Notes: generated from the sequence alone by a model not told the origin. A stretch of 64,000 nucleotides of DNA from Caulobacter sp. S45 (GCF_009765965.1 NZ_LMUL01000014.1:2637812-2701811); one strand, 5' to 3'. Shown: positions 46,555 through 61,532, counted from the first letter of the stretch. Made by a program: numbers and translations.

Positions 46555-47208
46555 TTACGCCGCTTCCGGCGCCAGTCCCGTGGCCAGCAATAGCTCTGCG
46601 CGGAGCTCGGGGATGCCTGCGCCTTTTTCCGACGAGGTCAGGGCCACGCGCGGGAAGGCGGCGGGCCGCTTGGAGATGCGCTTCAGCGTCGCTTCGGCCT
46701 GGGCCTCGCCTTCGCCGCGCTTGAGCTTGTCGGCCTTGGTCAGCACGATCTGGTAGGAGACGGCGGCGAGGTCCAGCGCATCCAGCGCTTCGTCGTCCAC
46801 ATCCTTCAGCCCGTGGCGGCTGTCGATCAGCAGGTAGACCCGCTTGAGGTTCGGCCGGGCGCGCAGGTAGGCGCGGCCCAGGTTCTGGAACTTGCGCGCC
46901 TCGGTCTTGGCGGCGCGGGCGAAGCCGTAGCCGGGCAGGTCGGCCAGGCGCAGCCGCTCGTCGACCAGGAACAGGTTCACCTCCCGCGTGCGGCCAGGCG
47001 AGTTGGACACCCGCGCCAGGTCCTTGCGCCCGGTCAGGGCGTTCAGCAGGCTGGACTTGCCGACGTTTGAACGGCCGGCGAACGCCACCTCCGGCAGGTC
47101 CGGCGGCGGCAGTTGCTCGACGGCGGCGCAGCCCAGCAGGAAGGTCGACGGACGCGCGAAGGTCAGCCGCGCCGCCTCCATCAGGTCGGGGGTGAACAGA
47201 TCGTCCAC
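46555..47208 (-). CDS. engB: Ribosome biogenesis GTPase YsxC/EngB
   Basis: GTP-binding protein of 217 residues that helps assemble the large ribosomal subunit. G1 is [15 protein letters not shown]2 region [10 protein letters not shown]3 DLPGYGFA and G4 TKADK. The start is GTG at 47208, sharing its G with the TAG stop of yidC (TAGTG), a one-base overlap. The preceding [10 protein letters not shown] region is consistent with the family N terminus. Confidence 0.95.
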   Translation of the reverse strand: MDDLFTPDLMEAARLTFARPSTFLLGCAAVEQLPPPDLPEVAFAGRSNVGKSSLLNALTGRKDLARVSNSPGRTREVNLFLVDERLRLADLPGYGFARAAKTEARKFQNLGRAYLRARPNLKRVYLLIDSRHGLKDVDDEALDALDLAAVSYQIVLTKADKLKRGEGEAQAEATLKRISKRPAAFPRVALTSSEKGAGIPELRAELLLATGLAPEAA

Positions 47209-48986
47209 TACCCCGCCGCCGCCGATGGGGTGCGGGCGCCGCGCAGCTTGGCGATCAGGCTGTCGATCGGGTTATCCACCTTGAAGCGGCGCATGATGAT
47301 GTACTGCTGGCCGACGGTGAACAGGTTGCTGGCCACCCAGTAGACCACCAAGCCGGCGGGCGTGGAGGCGAAGAAGTAGAGCAGCATGACCGGCATCAGC
47401 TGCGACACCATCTTCTGGGTCGGGTCGGTGATGCTCTGGCTGCTCATGGCCGTGCTGAGCCACATCGTCGCCGCGTACAGGATCGGATAGACCCCGATGT
47501 GCAGCGGGCCGTCCAGGATGCCGCCGATCATCGGCACCGAGGCCGGGCTGAACGGCAGCAGGCCGAACAGGTTGACGAAGCTGGTCGGGTCGCGCGCCGA
47601 CAGGTCCTGCACCCAGCCGAAGAAGGGCGCGTGGCGCATTTCCAGCGAGACGTAGAGCACCTTGTACAGCGAGAAGAAGATCGGGATCTGCACCAGCACC
47701 GGCAGGCAGCCCATCAGCGGGTTGATCTTCTCGCGCTGGTACAGGGCCATGGTCTCCTGCTGGACCTTGGCCGGATCCTTGTCGTTGCGCTTCTTGATGA
47801 TGTCGATCTCAGGGGCGAGCTTCTTCATCTTCGACATGGATTCGTAGGACTTGTTGGCGAACGGGAACATCAGCCCCCGCAGCACCACCGTCAGCAGCAG
47901 GATGGCGATGCCGAAGTTGCCAACGTAGCCGTGGATGGTCTCCAGCAGCCAGAAGATCGGCCGGGTCAGGAACCAGAAATGGCCCCAGTCCACCGCGTCG
48001 TCGAAGTGCGGCACGCCCAGGGTCTTCTCGTAGTTGGCCAGCACCGACACCTTCTTGGCCCCGGCGAAGATGCGGGTGTTGGAGGTGGTGGTGGCGCCGG
48101 GCGCGAGCGTGCGGATCGCGCCGACGTCGTCGGCTTCGTAGACGTTGACCCCGTTCACCGTGTCGACGCGGAACTGGGCCTTCACCTGGGCGGTCTGGTC
48201 GGGGACGATCGCGGCCAGCCAGTACTTGTCGGTGATGCCGAGCCAGCCGCCGGTGGAGGTGAAGGTGGTGTCGCCCTGCTTCTTCCAGGGCTTGAAGGCG
48301 ATCAGACGGAGCTGGCCGCCGAGCGAGCCCACCGCGCCCTCATGGATGATGTTGGTCTTGGACAGCTCGGGCTCGCCCTGCCGCTGCACCGAGGCGTAGG
48401 GGGCGAGCTTGATCGGGGCGGTCCCGTGGTTGGTCACCTGGTCGGAGACGGTGAACATGTAGTGGTCGTCGACCGCGATGGTGCGGGCGAAGTCCAGACC
48501 GGCGCCGTTGCTCCAGGTCAGGCCGATCGGGTGGCCGGGCGAGAGCACGGTCCCGCTGGCGAGCGTCCATTGCGTCAGGGGACCGGGCGTCAGGGCCGGG
48601 CCGACCCAGGTGGACTCGGCGAAATAGGCCTGCTTGGCGCCCTCGGGACGGAACAGCTCGACCGGCGGGGAATCCTTGGCCAGCCCCTGGCGGTAGCCCT
48701 TCAGGAACAGGTCGTCGAGCCGCCCGCCCTTCAGCGCCACCGAGCCCTGCAGCGCCGGGGTGTCGATCTGCACGCGCGGCGAGCCGGCCAGGGCCTGGGC
48801 GCGGTTCACATAGGTCGCGGCGCCGGGGGCGGCTGCGGCCACGGCCTGCTGCTGGGCGGCGACTGCGTGCTGCTGCGCCTGGCGCTGCTTCTCGCGCGGG
48901 CCGATCACGAAGATCTCGTAGAAGACCAGCAGCGCGACCATGCACACGAGGAAGATGGTCGTGTTACGCGCGTTCTCTTTATCCAT
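47208..48986 (-). CDS. yidC: Membrane protein insertase YidC
   Basis: Inner-membrane insertase of 592 residues. An N-terminal helix ([20 protein letters not shown]) and a Gln/Ala-rich stretch lead to the large periplasmic beta-sandwich domain (about 60-350). The conserved five-helix insertase core follows (from about residue 360: [71 protein letters not shown]). It overlaps the rnpA 3' end by 8 bp. Confidence 0.97.
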   Translation of the reverse strand: MDKENARNTTIFLVCMVALLVFYEIFVIGPREKQRQAQQHAVAAQQQAVAAAAPGAATYVNRAQALAGSPRVQIDTPALQGSVALKGGRLDDLFLKGYRQGLAKDSPPVELFRPEGAKQAYFAESTWVGPALTPGPLTQWTLASGTVLSPGHPIGLTWSNGAGLDFARTIAVDDHYMFTVSDQVTNHGTAPIKLAPYASVQRQGEPELSKTNIIHEGAVGSLGGQLRLIAFKPWKKQGDTTFTSTGGWLGITDKYWLAAIVPDQTAQVKAQFRVDTVNGVNVYEADDVGAIRTLAPGATTTSNTRIFAGAKKVSVLANYEKTLGVPHFDDAVDWGHFWFLTRPIFWLLETIHGYVGNFGIAILLLTVVLRGLMFPFANKSYESMSKMKKLAPEIDIIKKRNDKDPAKVQQETMALYQREKINPLMGCLPVLVQIPIFFSLYKVLYVSLEMRHAPFFGWVQDLSARDPTSFVNLFGLLPFSPASVPMIGGILDGPLHIGVYPILYAATMWLSTAMSSQSITDPTQKMVSQLMPVMLLYFFASTPAGLVVYWVASNLFTVGQQYIIMRRFKVDNPIDSLIAKLRGARTPSAAAG

Positions 48987-49491
48987 TGGAGGGGTCTGAC
49001 CTAGGAGTCTGTCGGGGGCGCGGGGCGGGCCGGCCGGAGGAGGAACGCGGTTTTCGCGCCGGGCGAGGCTCGTCGCCGCCGGCGGCGAGCCCTATCAGCG
49101 CGCTTCTCATATCGTCAAGTAAACGCAGCCAGTCGCGGTCCACCGTCCCGGCGCGGGCGACGAACACATAGTCGCAACCTTGGGTCCCGTGAAGCGGCAG
49201 AAGCGCACGCGCGGCCTCGCGAAGCCGCCGCTTGGCCCGATTGCGGACCACGGCGTTGCCGACCTTCTTGGTGGCGGTGAAACCCGCGCCGATGGCGAGG
49301 CTCCCATCTTCGCGCGCAAGCCTCTGCACCGCGACGGCCCCTCGGGCGAGGGACGCGCCCTTGGCGGCGGCCAGGAACTGGGCGCGGGTCTTCAGGCGCG
49401 CGACGGTGGGCGGCCGATCGGACGCTGGAACGCCGGAAGCCGCGCCCTGGGCGGGGCGCGGTTCGGACGGTGGACTGTGTGGGTTATCCAC
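48979..49491 (-). CDS. rnpA: Ribonuclease P protein component
   Basis: Protein subunit of RNase P, here 170 residues, longer than the usual about 120. The core (about residues 30-135) has RLKTRAQFLAAAKG, FTATKKVGNAVVRNRAKRRLREAAR (the RNR motif) and DYVFVARAGT. An N-terminal Pro-rich extension of about 28 residues and a basic C-terminal tail (ARKPRSSSGRPAPRPRQTPR) flank it. The GTG start at 49491 is not certain. The stop lies inside the yidC start region, leaving no room for yidD. Confidence 0.92.
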   Translation of the reverse strand: MDNPHSPPSEPRPAQGAASGVPASDRPPTVARLKTRAQFLAAAKGASLARGAVAVQRLAREDGSLAIGAGFTATKKVGNAVVRNRAKRRLREAARALLPLHGTQGCDYVFVARAGTVDRDWLRLLDDMRSALIGLAAGGDEPRPARKPRSSSGRPAPRPRQTPRSDPSNG

Positions 49492-49562
49492 GGCTTGCGT
49501 CGTCCTGAGGCCCGAAGGCGCTATGAGGGACGCAGACGCCTGGCCGGGGCCAGGCGCGTTTG

Positions 49563-49697
49563 CTAGGCGGTCAGGCGCTTACGGCCCTTGGCGCGGCGAC
49601 GAGCCACGACCTTCTGGCCATTCTTGGTGGCCATACGGGCACGATAACCATGACGGCGCTTGCGCACGAGTCGGCTCGGCTGATAGGTGCGCTTCAC
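49563..49697 (-). CDS. rpmH: 50S ribosomal protein L34
   Basis: Ribosomal protein L34 of 44 residues, [20 protein letters not shown] at the start after the initiator, then [18 protein letters not shown] at the end. The start is GTG at 49697 and the stop TAG at 49563-49565. It is the first gene of rpmH-rnpA-yidC-engB and lies 71 bp upstream of rnpA. Confidence 0.97.
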   Translation of the reverse strand: MKRTYQPSRLVRKRRHGYRARMATKNGQKVVARRRAKGRKRLTA

Positions 49698-49762
49698 GGG
49701 TTGGCTCCGCTCCTAGAGGGGCTGGTCGAATGAGCGGGCGTGGATAGGTGAAGCGGCGGCGC

Positions 49763-50455
49763 ATGTCAACAAAGCCGACAGGGCTTTCCATCTTTTGGGC
49801 CGCCGTTCTGGTCGTCGGTTTGGCCGGTTGCGCCGGATCGCCGTCGCCGGACGGCGCCGCGCCCCATAGCTTCAGCGAGCTCCGCATCGGTCGGCCGCGG
49901 CAGGAGGCTGAAATCGCTCCCGCCCAGGTCGCCCCGGAACAGGTTCCCGCGGCGCCAGCGGTTACGCCGCCGCCCGTGCGCCAAGCCGCAACGATGGACG
50001 GGGCTTCGCGACACCATGATGCGGTTGCCCGCACGCCTGCCCCCGTATCGGCCGCGCGTAAGGCCGTGGCGGCTACGAGCGTGACTACGGTCATACCCAT
50101 GACCGATCCGGCCGTCGCCGCGCGTCGGGTGAACGCGTATCTTACAGCCCAGGGATTCTCCGCCGAGGACAGCGACCAGGGCGAGGTCCGGATCGTCACC
50201 GCCACCCGCATGGCCGAGCCGCGCAAGCTCGTCGGTGAGGCCGCCTGTTCGCTGGAGGCCATGCGTCGCCCTGACTTCTCCGCCACCAACCTGACCATAC
50301 GCCTGACGCCCGGTGCGGCCGGCCTGGAGGTGGGCGTTCAGTCGAGCTTCGTCGAGGTGAACACCAACCTGGTCTCCGGTTCGCTGGTGCGAGAAACCTG
50401 TCGCAGCCGCGGCGTGATCGAGGCGGGGGTGCGTCAGGCGGCGCAGGGCGGTTGA
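49763..50455 (+). CDS. Putative lipoprotein of unknown function
   Basis: A 230-residue protein with a lipobox signal (WAAVLVVGLAGCAGS, Cys near residue 23). A Pro/Ala-rich linker (about 45-105) leads to a C-terminal domain of about 120 residues (TDPAVAARRVNAYLTAQGFS to the end). This domain is not recognised but has two Cys residues (AACSLEA, ETCRSRG) that could pair in the periplasm. An in-frame GTG at 49748 is an alternative start. It is divergent from rpmH. Confidence 0.65.
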   Translation: MSTKPTGLSIFWAAVLVVGLAGCAGSPSPDGAAPHSFSELRIGRPRQEAEIAPAQVAPEQVPAAPAVTPPPVRQAATMDGASRHHDAVARTPAPVSAARKAVAATSVTTVIPMTDPAVAARRVNAYLTAQGFSAEDSDQGEVRIVTATRMAEPRKLVGEAACSLEAMRRPDFSATNLTIRLTPGAAGLEVGVQSSFVEVNTNLVSGSLVRETCRSRGVIEAGVRQAAQGG

Positions 50456-50547
50456 ATCCGCGCGCCTTCCTCCGCATCTCTCCACATATTGCGCTAATGT
50501 CGGCCCGGGCGGCGGCCCGACGCGGACGCCCCCTGGGGGTATAGGAC

Positions 50548-51984
50548 TTGGACCCGGCGGAGCGACGACAAGGGCGATGGACGCCGCCGGGATGGGCCCG
50601 CCGCCTGTCCTGGCCGGTGGGCCTGTCCGCGCGCCTGCTGCTGCTCACCGTGCTGTTCGTGATGCTGGCCGAGCTGTTCAGCCTGATCCCGGCCCTGGCC
50701 TCGTTCGAGGAGGGTTGGCTCAGCACCCGCGTGCGGGCGGCCGAACTGGCGTCGCTGGCGGTGGAGGCCTCGCCGGCGGGCGTCAGCGACCATATGGCCG
50801 GCGAACTGCTGGAGGGTGCCGGCGTGGTCTCGGTGGCGGTGCAGAGCGACGGGGTGCGCCGCCTGCTGCTGCAGGCTCCGGCGATGGCGCGCTTTCCCGC
50901 CCTGATCGACCTGCGATACACCAATGTCTTCGACACCATCGGCGCACCGTTCCAAGTGCTGATCCCGGGCGGGCCGCCCATGCTGCGGGTGGTCGCGCGT
51001 CCGCAGTTCCGCACCGGCGATTTCGTCGAGATCGTGGTGCCCGCGGCCCCGCTCCGGCGCGAGATGGTCGCCTATATGGAGCGCCTGCTGGTCGCATCAG
51101 TGGCGGTGTCGGTGGTGGCGGGACTGATCGTCTATCTGGCGCTCAACGCCTTCCTGGTGCGGCCGATGCAGAAGATCACCCAGTCGATGGAGCGGTTCCG
51201 CGCCCGCCCGGAGGACCCGGAAGCGCGGCTCAAGCTGTCCGGCCGGCGCGACGAGATCGGCCGGGCCGAGGCGGAGCTGTCGCGGATGCAGGACGACCTG
51301 CGCACCGCACTCCATTCGCGCGCCCGGCTGGCGGCGTTGGGCGAGGCGGTGGCCAAGATCAACCACGACCTGCGCAACATGCTCACCAGCGCCCAGATGG
51401 TGGCCGAGCGGCTGCAAGGCTCCGGCGACCCGCGCGTGGCCCAGGCCCTGCCGCGCCTGGAGCGGGCGCTGGATCGGGCCGCGAGCCTGTCGCAGAACGT
51501 GCTGGAATACGGCCGCAGCGAAGAGCCGGCCCCGGTCCTGCGGGAGCTATTGCTGGCCCCGGCGGTGCAGGCGGCGGCGGCGGATGCGGGGCTCGATCCC
51601 CTTGGGGTGCGGCTGGAGATGGCGCTGTCGGTCGACCTGCACGTACGCGCCGATCCCGAGCAGCTCGACCGTATCCTGGTGAACATGTTCAAGAACGCCC
51701 GCGAGGCGATCGAAGGCTCGGGGCGCGAAACCGGTCGCGTGCGCCTGACCGCCGAGCCGCAGGCCCACCAGATGCTGATCCGTATCGTCGACGACGGGCC
51801 CGGCGTGCCGGAACGGATGCGTGAGCGCCTGTTCCAGCCGTTCTCGGGTTCGGGACGGCCTGACGGGTCCGGCCTGGGCCTGGCCATCGCCCGCGAACTG
51901 GCGCGCGCTCACGGCGGCGATCTGGAGCTTAAGGAGACGGGACCGGAAGGGTCGGTGTTCGAACTGCAGCTGCCGCAGGACTGA
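50548..51984 (+). CDS. Membrane sensor histidine kinase
   Basis: Sensor kinase of 478 residues without an adjacent response regulator. Membrane helix 1 (LSARLLLLTVLFVMLAELFSLI, about 27-48), a periplasmic domain of about 120 residues, and helix 2 (LLVASVAVSVVAGLIVYLAL, about 182-200) are followed by a HAMP-like linker. The H-box is AVAKINHDLRNMLTSAQM. The ATPase domain shows NMFKNAREAIEG, DDGPGVP and GSGLGLAIARELA. The TTG start at 50548 is weakly supported. It ends 13 bp before the converging def gene. Confidence 0.85.
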   Translation: MDPAERRQGRWTPPGWARRLSWPVGLSARLLLLTVLFVMLAELFSLIPALASFEEGWLSTRVRAAELASLAVEASPAGVSDHMAGELLEGAGVVSVAVQSDGVRRLLLQAPAMARFPALIDLRYTNVFDTIGAPFQVLIPGGPPMLRVVARPQFRTGDFVEIVVPAAPLRREMVAYMERLLVASVAVSVVAGLIVYLALNAFLVRPMQKITQSMERFRARPEDPEARLKLSGRRDEIGRAEAELSRMQDDLRTALHSRARLAALGEAVAKINHDLRNMLTSAQMVAERLQGSGDPRVAQALPRLERALDRAASLSQNVLEYGRSEEPAPVLRELLLAPAVQAAAADAGLDPLGVRLEMALSVDLHVRADPEQLDRILVNMFKNAREAIEGSGRETGRVRLTAEPQAHQMLIRIVDDGPGVPERMRERLFQPFSGSGRPDGSGLGLAIARELARAHGGDLELKETGPEGSVFELQLPQD

Positions 51985-51997
51985 GGCGGCGGCGTCC

Positions 51998-52522
51998 CTA
52001 CGCCGCCTTCGAGCGGCGGGTGAGGCGGTCCTTCTTCACCTTGGCCACCGCGCGGTCGCGCTTGAGGCGCGAGAGGTGATCGATGAACAGCACGCCTTCG
52101 AGGTGATCCATCTCGTGTTGGAAGCAGACGGCGAACAGGCCCTCGGCCTCCTCCTCGATCTGGTGGCCGTGGTAGTCGAGATAGCGCAGCTTGACCCGGG
52201 CCGGGCGCTCCACCTCGTCGTAGACCTCAGGCACCGACAGACAGCCCTCCTCGTAGGGAAGGGTCTCGTCCGCCGCCCACGTCACCTCGGGATTGACGAA
52301 GTAGCGCGGCGCCGGCGCTTCGTCCTCGCGCGCCAAGTCCATGACGATGACCCGGACGGGCTCGCCGACCTGGATCGCGGCCAGGCCGATGCCCGGCGCG
52401 GCGTACATGGTCTCCAGCATATCGTCCATCAGCGCGCGCAGGGCGTCGTCGACGGTCTCCACGGGCTTGGACACCTGCTTGAGGCGCGGGTCGGGAACGG
52501 TCAGGATTTCGCGGATCGCCAT
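51998..52522 (-). CDS. def: Peptide deformylase
   Basis: Fe/Zn deformylase of 174 residues removing formyl groups from nascent proteins. The three motifs are present: [19 protein letters not shown] (Cys ligand) and [15 protein letters not shown] (HEMDH). The ATG at 52522 gives [16 protein letters not shown], the normal start. A long open frame continuing upstream through the transporter gene is only GC-driven. It is probably independent of the upstream transporter (38-bp gap). Confidence 0.97.
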   Translation of the reverse strand: MAIREILTVPDPRLKQVSKPVETVDDALRALMDDMLETMYAAPGIGLAAIQVGEPVRVIVMDLAREDEAPAPRYFVNPEVTWAADETLPYEEGCLSVPEVYDEVERPARVKLRYLDYHGHQIEEEAEGLFAVCFQHEMDHLEGVLFIDHLSRLKRDRAVAKVKKDRLTRRSKAA

Positions 52523-52560
52523 GGCGCTGAATTTAGGAGCCTCATACCCGAGCGGCAAGA

Positions 52561-54243
52561 TCAGGTATGCGCAGGCGCCAGTGCGGCCTCGCTTTCCGCC
52601 TCGCTGTCGCGTCCCTTGGCGGGGTGGCGCGAGCGAAGCGGCAGTTCCGGAACCAGCAGGGTCAGGAGCAGGCCGATCGCCGAGACCAGCAGGGAGGCGA
52701 ACACGACCCCCCGGATGGAATCGGTGACGATGGTGCGGCCGACCATGCCCAGCAGCGGTCGGGCGGCGTGGATCGCCGCGTGATGGCCGCCCGCGGTCTG
52801 GCTGGCCACCGCCATCCGTTCCAGGTCCGACAGGGTGAAGGCGTGCACCACCGCCCCCGGCGCGTGCGGCGCGCGTGCGGCGGACAGGGCCAGGTTCTGG
52901 GTCAGCACCGCGCCGAACGCCGCCACCCCGATGGTCGAGCCGATCTGGCGGAAGAACTGCGAGGCGCTGGTGGCCACGCCGATCTCCTGCGGCTTGACCG
53001 CGTTCTGCACCGCCAGGCTGAACAGGCTCTGCATCGGGCCGAGCCCGATCCCCAGCACCAGCATCCGCCAGAGGATGTCGGGTGTGCTGCTGGTGGGCTG
53101 GATCTGGGTCAGGAAGAAAGAGCCCAGGCACATGAACAGGGTCCCCGCCAGCAGGAAGGGCTTGTAGCGCCCGAACTTGGTGGTCAGCATCCCGGCTATG
53201 GTGCTCGATGCGATCAGGCCCAGCATCAGCGGCAGCACCGACAGGCCGCTGACGGTGGCGGGCACGCCCTGGCCGAGCTGCATATAGAGCGGCAGGAAGG
53301 TCACTGTGCCCATGAAGGCCATCGAGGTGACGAAGGCCGCCGAGTTGGCGGTGAGGAACACCCGGTTGGCCAGCAGGTGCAGGTCCAGGATCGGGTTGGA
53401 GGCGACGCGCTCGACCAGGACGAAGGCGGCCAGGCCCACGGCCGAGAGCGCGAACATGCCCAGGATCACCGGCGAGCCCCAGGCGTAGTCGCGTCCCGCC
53501 CATCCCAGCGCCAGCAGCAGCGGGGTGAAGGTGACGATGATCAGGCCAGCGCCCAGGAAATCGATCTTGCCCGGCCGACGATGGGTCAGGGCCGGCATCT
53601 TCACCAGCAGCATGAACAGGGCCAACAGGCTCAGCGGCAGATTGACATAGAACACCCAGCGCCAGCCCGCGATGCTCAGGGGCCCGAGATGGGTCGTGCC
53701 CATGTCGGTGAAGAAGCCGCCCAGGATCGGCCCGAGCACGCTGGCCAGACCGAACACCGAGCCGAAGATGCCGCCGAGCTTGCCGCGCTCCCGCGGTTCG
53801 AACATGTCGGCGATGATGGCGAAGGCGCAGGTGAACAGGGCGCCCCCGCCGACCCCCTGCACCGCCCGGAACACGATCAGCTGCACCATGCCGCCGCCGA
53901 GGATGGGCAGGTCGCCGAACTCCCCGGCCATGCCGCATAGGAACGAGCCGGCGGTGAAGATGCTGACGCCGGTCACCAGCACCGCCTTGCGGCCGTACAG
54001 GTCCGACAGCTTGCCATAGATCGGCACCATCACCGTGGACGACAGTAGGTAGGCGGTGGTCACCCAGGCGTAGAGGTTCAGTCCCTTGAGCTGGGCGACG
54101 ATGCGGGGCATGGCGGTGGAGACGATGGTCTGGTCGAGCGCGCTCAGCATGAACACGATCATCAGTGCGGTCATGGTGATCCGCCGCTCGGCCGCCGAGA
54201 ACAGCTGAGGCCTGTATTCCGTGGTCTGTTGGTCTTCCGCCAT
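52561..54243 (-). CDS. DHA2-type (14-TM) drug efflux MFS transporter
   Basis: Drug:H+ antiporter of the EmrB/QacA family, 560 residues with about 14 membrane helices. It shows [21 protein letters not shown] (motif D1), [13 protein letters not shown] (motif A), [13 protein letters not shown] and [18 protein letters not shown]. Polyspecific drug export is inferred. A very strong GGGGGAGCG precedes the ATG. It lies 72 bp downstream of the RutE-like gene on the same strand. Confidence 0.88.
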   Translation of the reverse strand: MAEDQQTTEYRPQLFSAAERRITMTALMIVFMLSALDQTIVSTAMPRIVAQLKGLNLYAWVTTAYLLSSTVMVPIYGKLSDLYGRKAVLVTGVSIFTAGSFLCGMAGEFGDLPILGGGMVQLIVFRAVQGVGGGALFTCAFAIIADMFEPRERGKLGGIFGSVFGLASVLGPILGGFFTDMGTTHLGPLSIAGWRWVFYVNLPLSLLALFMLLVKMPALTHRRPGKIDFLGAGLIIVTFTPLLLALGWAGRDYAWGSPVILGMFALSAVGLAAFVLVERVASNPILDLHLLANRVFLTANSAAFVTSMAFMGTVTFLPLYMQLGQGVPATVSGLSVLPLMLGLIASSTIAGMLTTKFGRYKPFLLAGTLFMCLGSFFLTQIQPTSSTPDILWRMLVLGIGLGPMQSLFSLAVQNAVKPQEIGVATSASQFFRQIGSTIGVAAFGAVLTQNLALSAARAPHAPGAVVHAFTLSDLERMAVASQTAGGHHAAIHAARPLLGMVGRTIVTDSIRGVVFASLLVSAIGLLLTLLVPELPLRSRHPAKGRDSEAESEAALAPAHT

Positions 54244-54315
54244 TCGCTCCCCCTGCTCCGCCAGTTTAAGCCGGAGAATCGAGGGGGAGCGAGGGGAAAT
54301 CAGCCCTTCAGGCGG

Positions 54316-54903
54316 TTAGACGATGCTGCAGGCGGTCTCGAAGCTCAGACGTGGCAGGCGGGGGAAGGACTCGTCGGCGCCGTGGCCCAGCGCGCAGACG
54401 AAGTTGGACTTCACCGTCGTTCCGGCGAAGAATTCCTCGTCCAGGCTGGCGTTGTTGAACCCCGACATCGGGCCGCAGTCGAGCCCGAGCGCGCGGGCGG
54501 CCAGGATCAGGTAGCCGCCCTGCAAGGTCGAGTTGCGGAAGGCGGTGATTTCGCTGAGCGCGGGGTTGCCGGCGAACATGTCGCGCGCCTGCGGACGGGC
54601 GGGGAACAGTTCGGGCAGGCGGTCGTAGAAGGCGGTGTCCTGGGCGATGATCGCCACACAGGGCGCCGCCAAGGCCTTGTGGTTGCTCTCCATCAAGTGC
54701 GGCTTCAGGCGCGCCTTGCCGGCTTCGGTGGTGACGAAGACGAAGCGGGCGGGCGAGGTGTTCATCGAGGTCGGCGCCATCTTCACCAGATCGTACAGCT
54801 CTCGCCAGACGCTGTCGGGCAGGGTCTCGGCCTTCCAGCCGTTGCGGCTGCGGGCGTCGTGGAACAGGCGCGCCAGGCTGGCGTGGTCGAGGGAGGCGGA
54901 CAT
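54316..54903 (-). CDS. RutE-like nitroreductase family protein (malonic semialdehyde reductase)
   Basis: Flavin-dependent nitroreductase-fold enzyme of 195 residues. Motifs: ARSRNGWKAETLPD, MAPTSMNTSPARFVFV, FRNSTLQGGYLILAARALGLDCGPMSGFNN. This matches the HadB/RutE group, which reduces malonic semialdehyde or similar compounds. No other rut genes are present, so the true role is open. No signal peptide. Confidence 0.85.
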   Translation of the reverse strand: MSASLDHASLARLFHDARSRNGWKAETLPDSVWRELYDLVKMAPTSMNTSPARFVFVTTEAGKARLKPHLMESNHKALAAPCVAIIAQDTAFYDRLPELFPARPQARDMFAGNPALSEITAFRNSTLQGGYLILAARALGLDCGPMSGFNNASLDEEFFAGTTVKSNFVCALGHGADESFPRLPRLSFETACSIV

Positions 54904-55039
54904 GGAACTCTCTGTCGGGGTGGGGAACTGTAATCGCTACCGTGGCGATACGTAGGGCCTTGCGCAAGCTTCTGGCGGTGCGCCCTGGCGCGCCGGGACC
55001 AGCCGGTTACGATCCTAGGCCCAAGACCGAGAGGACGGA

Positions 55040-55771
55040 ATGGCCGCACTGCTGACCTGGGACGCGCTCATCTCGTTTTTGAGCCTGACCTTTCTGGAGT
55101 TGGTGCTCAGCGTCGACAACATCCTGTTCGTGGCGGTGGTCGCCGCCCGCCTGCGCCCCGATCGGCGCGGCTTGGGCCGCCAGCTCGGCCTGTGGCTGGC
55201 CCTGCTGCTGCGGGTGGGCATGCTGTCGGGAATCGTCTGGCTGACCCGCATCGACAAGGTGCTGTTCACGGTCCTGAACGAGGCGGTGACGGTGAAGGAC
55301 CTAGTGCTGATCGCGGGCGGCCTGTTCCTGCTCTATAAGGGGGCCACCGAAATCCACGATTCCATCGGCGACGGCGAGGCCGAGGTCGGCGCAGCCCCCG
55401 GATCGCCGCTCGGCCTTGTTTCGGCCGTGATCCAGATCGGCCTGATCAACATCGTCTTCTCGCTGGACAGCGTAATCACCGCCGTAGGCATGGCCAACCA
55501 GCTGGTGGTGATGATCGCGGCGGTCGCGGTGGCCACCCTGGCGATGATGCTCGCCGCCAAGCCGGTGGGCGACTTCATCGAGGCGCGGCCCACGGCCAAG
55601 ATGCTGGGGCTAGCCTTCATCCTGCTGGTCGGGGTTTTCCTGGTCGCCGACGGCACCGGCTTCCATGTGCCCAGGGGCTATCTCTACTTCGCCATCGCCT
55701 TTTCCCTGTTCGTCGAAATTCTCAACGGATCGCGACGCAAGCGGGCGCTGAAGGCGCGCGGACCCCGCTAA
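55040..55771 (+). CDS. TerC-family integral membrane protein
   Basis: Membrane protein of 243 residues with seven or so helices. TerC marks: TFLELVLSVDNILFVAVV in helix 1 and NIVFSLDSVITAVGMA in helix 4, both with membrane-embedded Asp and Asn typical of metal-handling TerC/Alx proteins. Mn or other metal export is possible. GAGAGGACGGA precedes the ATG. It is a single gene, divergent from the RutE-like gene. Confidence 0.88.
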   Translation: MAALLTWDALISFLSLTFLELVLSVDNILFVAVVAARLRPDRRGLGRQLGLWLALLLRVGMLSGIVWLTRIDKVLFTVLNEAVTVKDLVLIAGGLFLLYKGATEIHDSIGDGEAEVGAAPGSPLGLVSAVIQIGLINIVFSLDSVITAVGMANQLVVMIAAVAVATLAMMLAAKPVGDFIEARPTAKMLGLAFILLVGVFLVADGTGFHVPRGYLYFAIAFSLFVEILNGSRRKRALKARGPR

Positions 55772-55975
55772 GGTCGATCCCTGTCGAACAGGGGCGTTCT
55801 GGTCGCACATCGCCCCAGGTTGCGGCTCTGAAACCTGCGTGCTATCGACCGCCCAGCTCCAAGGGCGACGCCCGATGGGGATGAATCTTCGTGCGCTGAT
55901 GATCCGACGCGGCTGCGCCCACAAGGGCGGGGCGATCCAGGCGTCGAAACGGCGCAGCAGACGGGCGATACTCGA

Positions 55976-58124
<2,149 letters not shown>

Positions 58125-58146
58125 GTCGTTTTCACTACGCACCGCT

Positions 58147-58190
58147 CCTGGGTCCCGACTCTCCGCTCCACTGCGGCCGGGATGACAGGG
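58147..58190. repeat. Palindromic repeat between atpA and atpG
   Basis: GTCCCGACTCTCCGC pairs with GCGGCCGGGA, followed by TGACAGGGG, forming an imperfect hairpin. It resembles the dispersed elements at 42310 and 43941. It sits inside the ATP synthase operon, where a full terminator would be harmful; attenuation or mRNA processing is possible. Confidence 0.65.
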
Positions 58191-58224
58191 GAGACGGAAC
58201 TAAGACGAAGGACGCTCTAGGCCC

Positions 58225-60702
<2,478 letters not shown>

Positions 60703-60703
<1 letters not shown>

Positions 60704-61278
60704 TGCATAGCCGGGCGGCGAGCTTCGGACTGACGCTCGCCGTCCTTCTCGGCGCGTCGCAGGCTGCTGTCGCCCAGACCGCGCAGGACGCCGCGATGAG
60801 CGCCTTGCTGACGGTCTGCAAGCCAGCGGCCGAGCGCCAGATTCCCCTGGCCATCGTGGCCGAGAAGGCCGGCTACGCCAAGGAATCCGCTCTCCCGCCG
60901 GGTCTTCCCATCGTGCGCAAGGACGCCCAGAGCTGGCGCGTCCCGTCCAGCGCGGGAGAGGTCCATCTGGTGTCGGGCGCCATCCCCGAGCCGGCCCAGG
61001 CCTCGGCCTGCATGGTGGCGGTGTACGGCGATCCGGTGATCGGCCTGGAGGAGGCGATCGCCAAGCGGGTCACGGCGCCAGACCTCCAGTTCGAGCTCGA
61101 TCCGCAGCAGAGTTTCTCCACGTCCCAATACCGCGTCGCCCATTACACCGGGCAGCGTGGTTATCTCAGCCGCAACGTCATGGTGGTGCGGCCGGTCACG
61201 CCTTCGTCGGTTCACCCGACCCTTTCCATCATCGCCTTTCGCGTGGATTATTCATGGCTAAAATCCATTTCTCGCTAG
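60703..61278 (+). CDS. Secreted protein of unknown function between atpD and atpC
   Basis: An exported protein of 191 residues, with signal peptide ending near AAVAQTAQD (residue 25). The mature part has two Cys (LTVCKPAAERQIP and QASACMVAVYGDP) and no recognised domain. Its ATG shares a base with the atpD stop (TGATG) and its 3' end overlaps the atpC start by 25 bp, so it is fully embedded in the ATP synthase operon. Whether it serves the ATP synthase or the envelope is unknown. Confidence 0.75.
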
Positions 61279-61523
61279 TCGCGCCCGAGCGCGAGCTGTT
61301 CGCGGGCGACGTCGATCAGGTGGACGCGCCTGGGACCGAGGGCGACTTCGGCGTGCTGTACGGCCATGCCCCGTTCATGACCACGCTGCGGCCGGGCGAG
61401 GTGATCGTGCGCGATGGCGCCGCCAACCGCATCTTCACCATCCAGGGCGGTTTCGCCGACATCACGCCCGAGAGCTTCACTCTGCTGGCCGAGCACGCCG
61501 TCGAGATCACCGCGGCGAACTGA
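61254..61523 (+). CDS. atpC: ATP synthase F1 epsilon subunit
   Basis: Epsilon subunit of 89 residues. The N-terminal beta sandwich is clear: KIHFSLVAPERELFAGDVDQVDAPGTEGDFGVLYGHAPFMTTLRPG (in pieces), then FTIQGGFADITPESFTLLAEHAVEI. The C-terminal two-helix domain of the longer E. coli protein is missing, as is common in alphaproteobacteria. The ATG at 61254 is inside the preceding gene. Confidence 0.95.
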   Translation: MAKIHFSLVAPERELFAGDVDQVDAPGTEGDFGVLYGHAPFMTTLRPGEVIVRDGAANRIFTIQGGFADITPESFTLLAEHAVEITAAN

Positions 61524-61532
61524 GGCTCGGGT

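Noticed and set aside
49482-49492. DnaA-box-like TTATCCACG next to rpmH/rnpA
   Set aside because: It is a single imperfect match inside the rnpA coding start. There is no cluster, AT-rich region or dnaA gene, so an origin is not supported.
51998-53938. A 646-codon open frame joining peptide deformylase to sequence upstream
   Set aside because: The upstream two thirds read an alternative frame of the drug transporter gene on the same strand. High GC removes stops; deformylase has its own good ATG at 52522.
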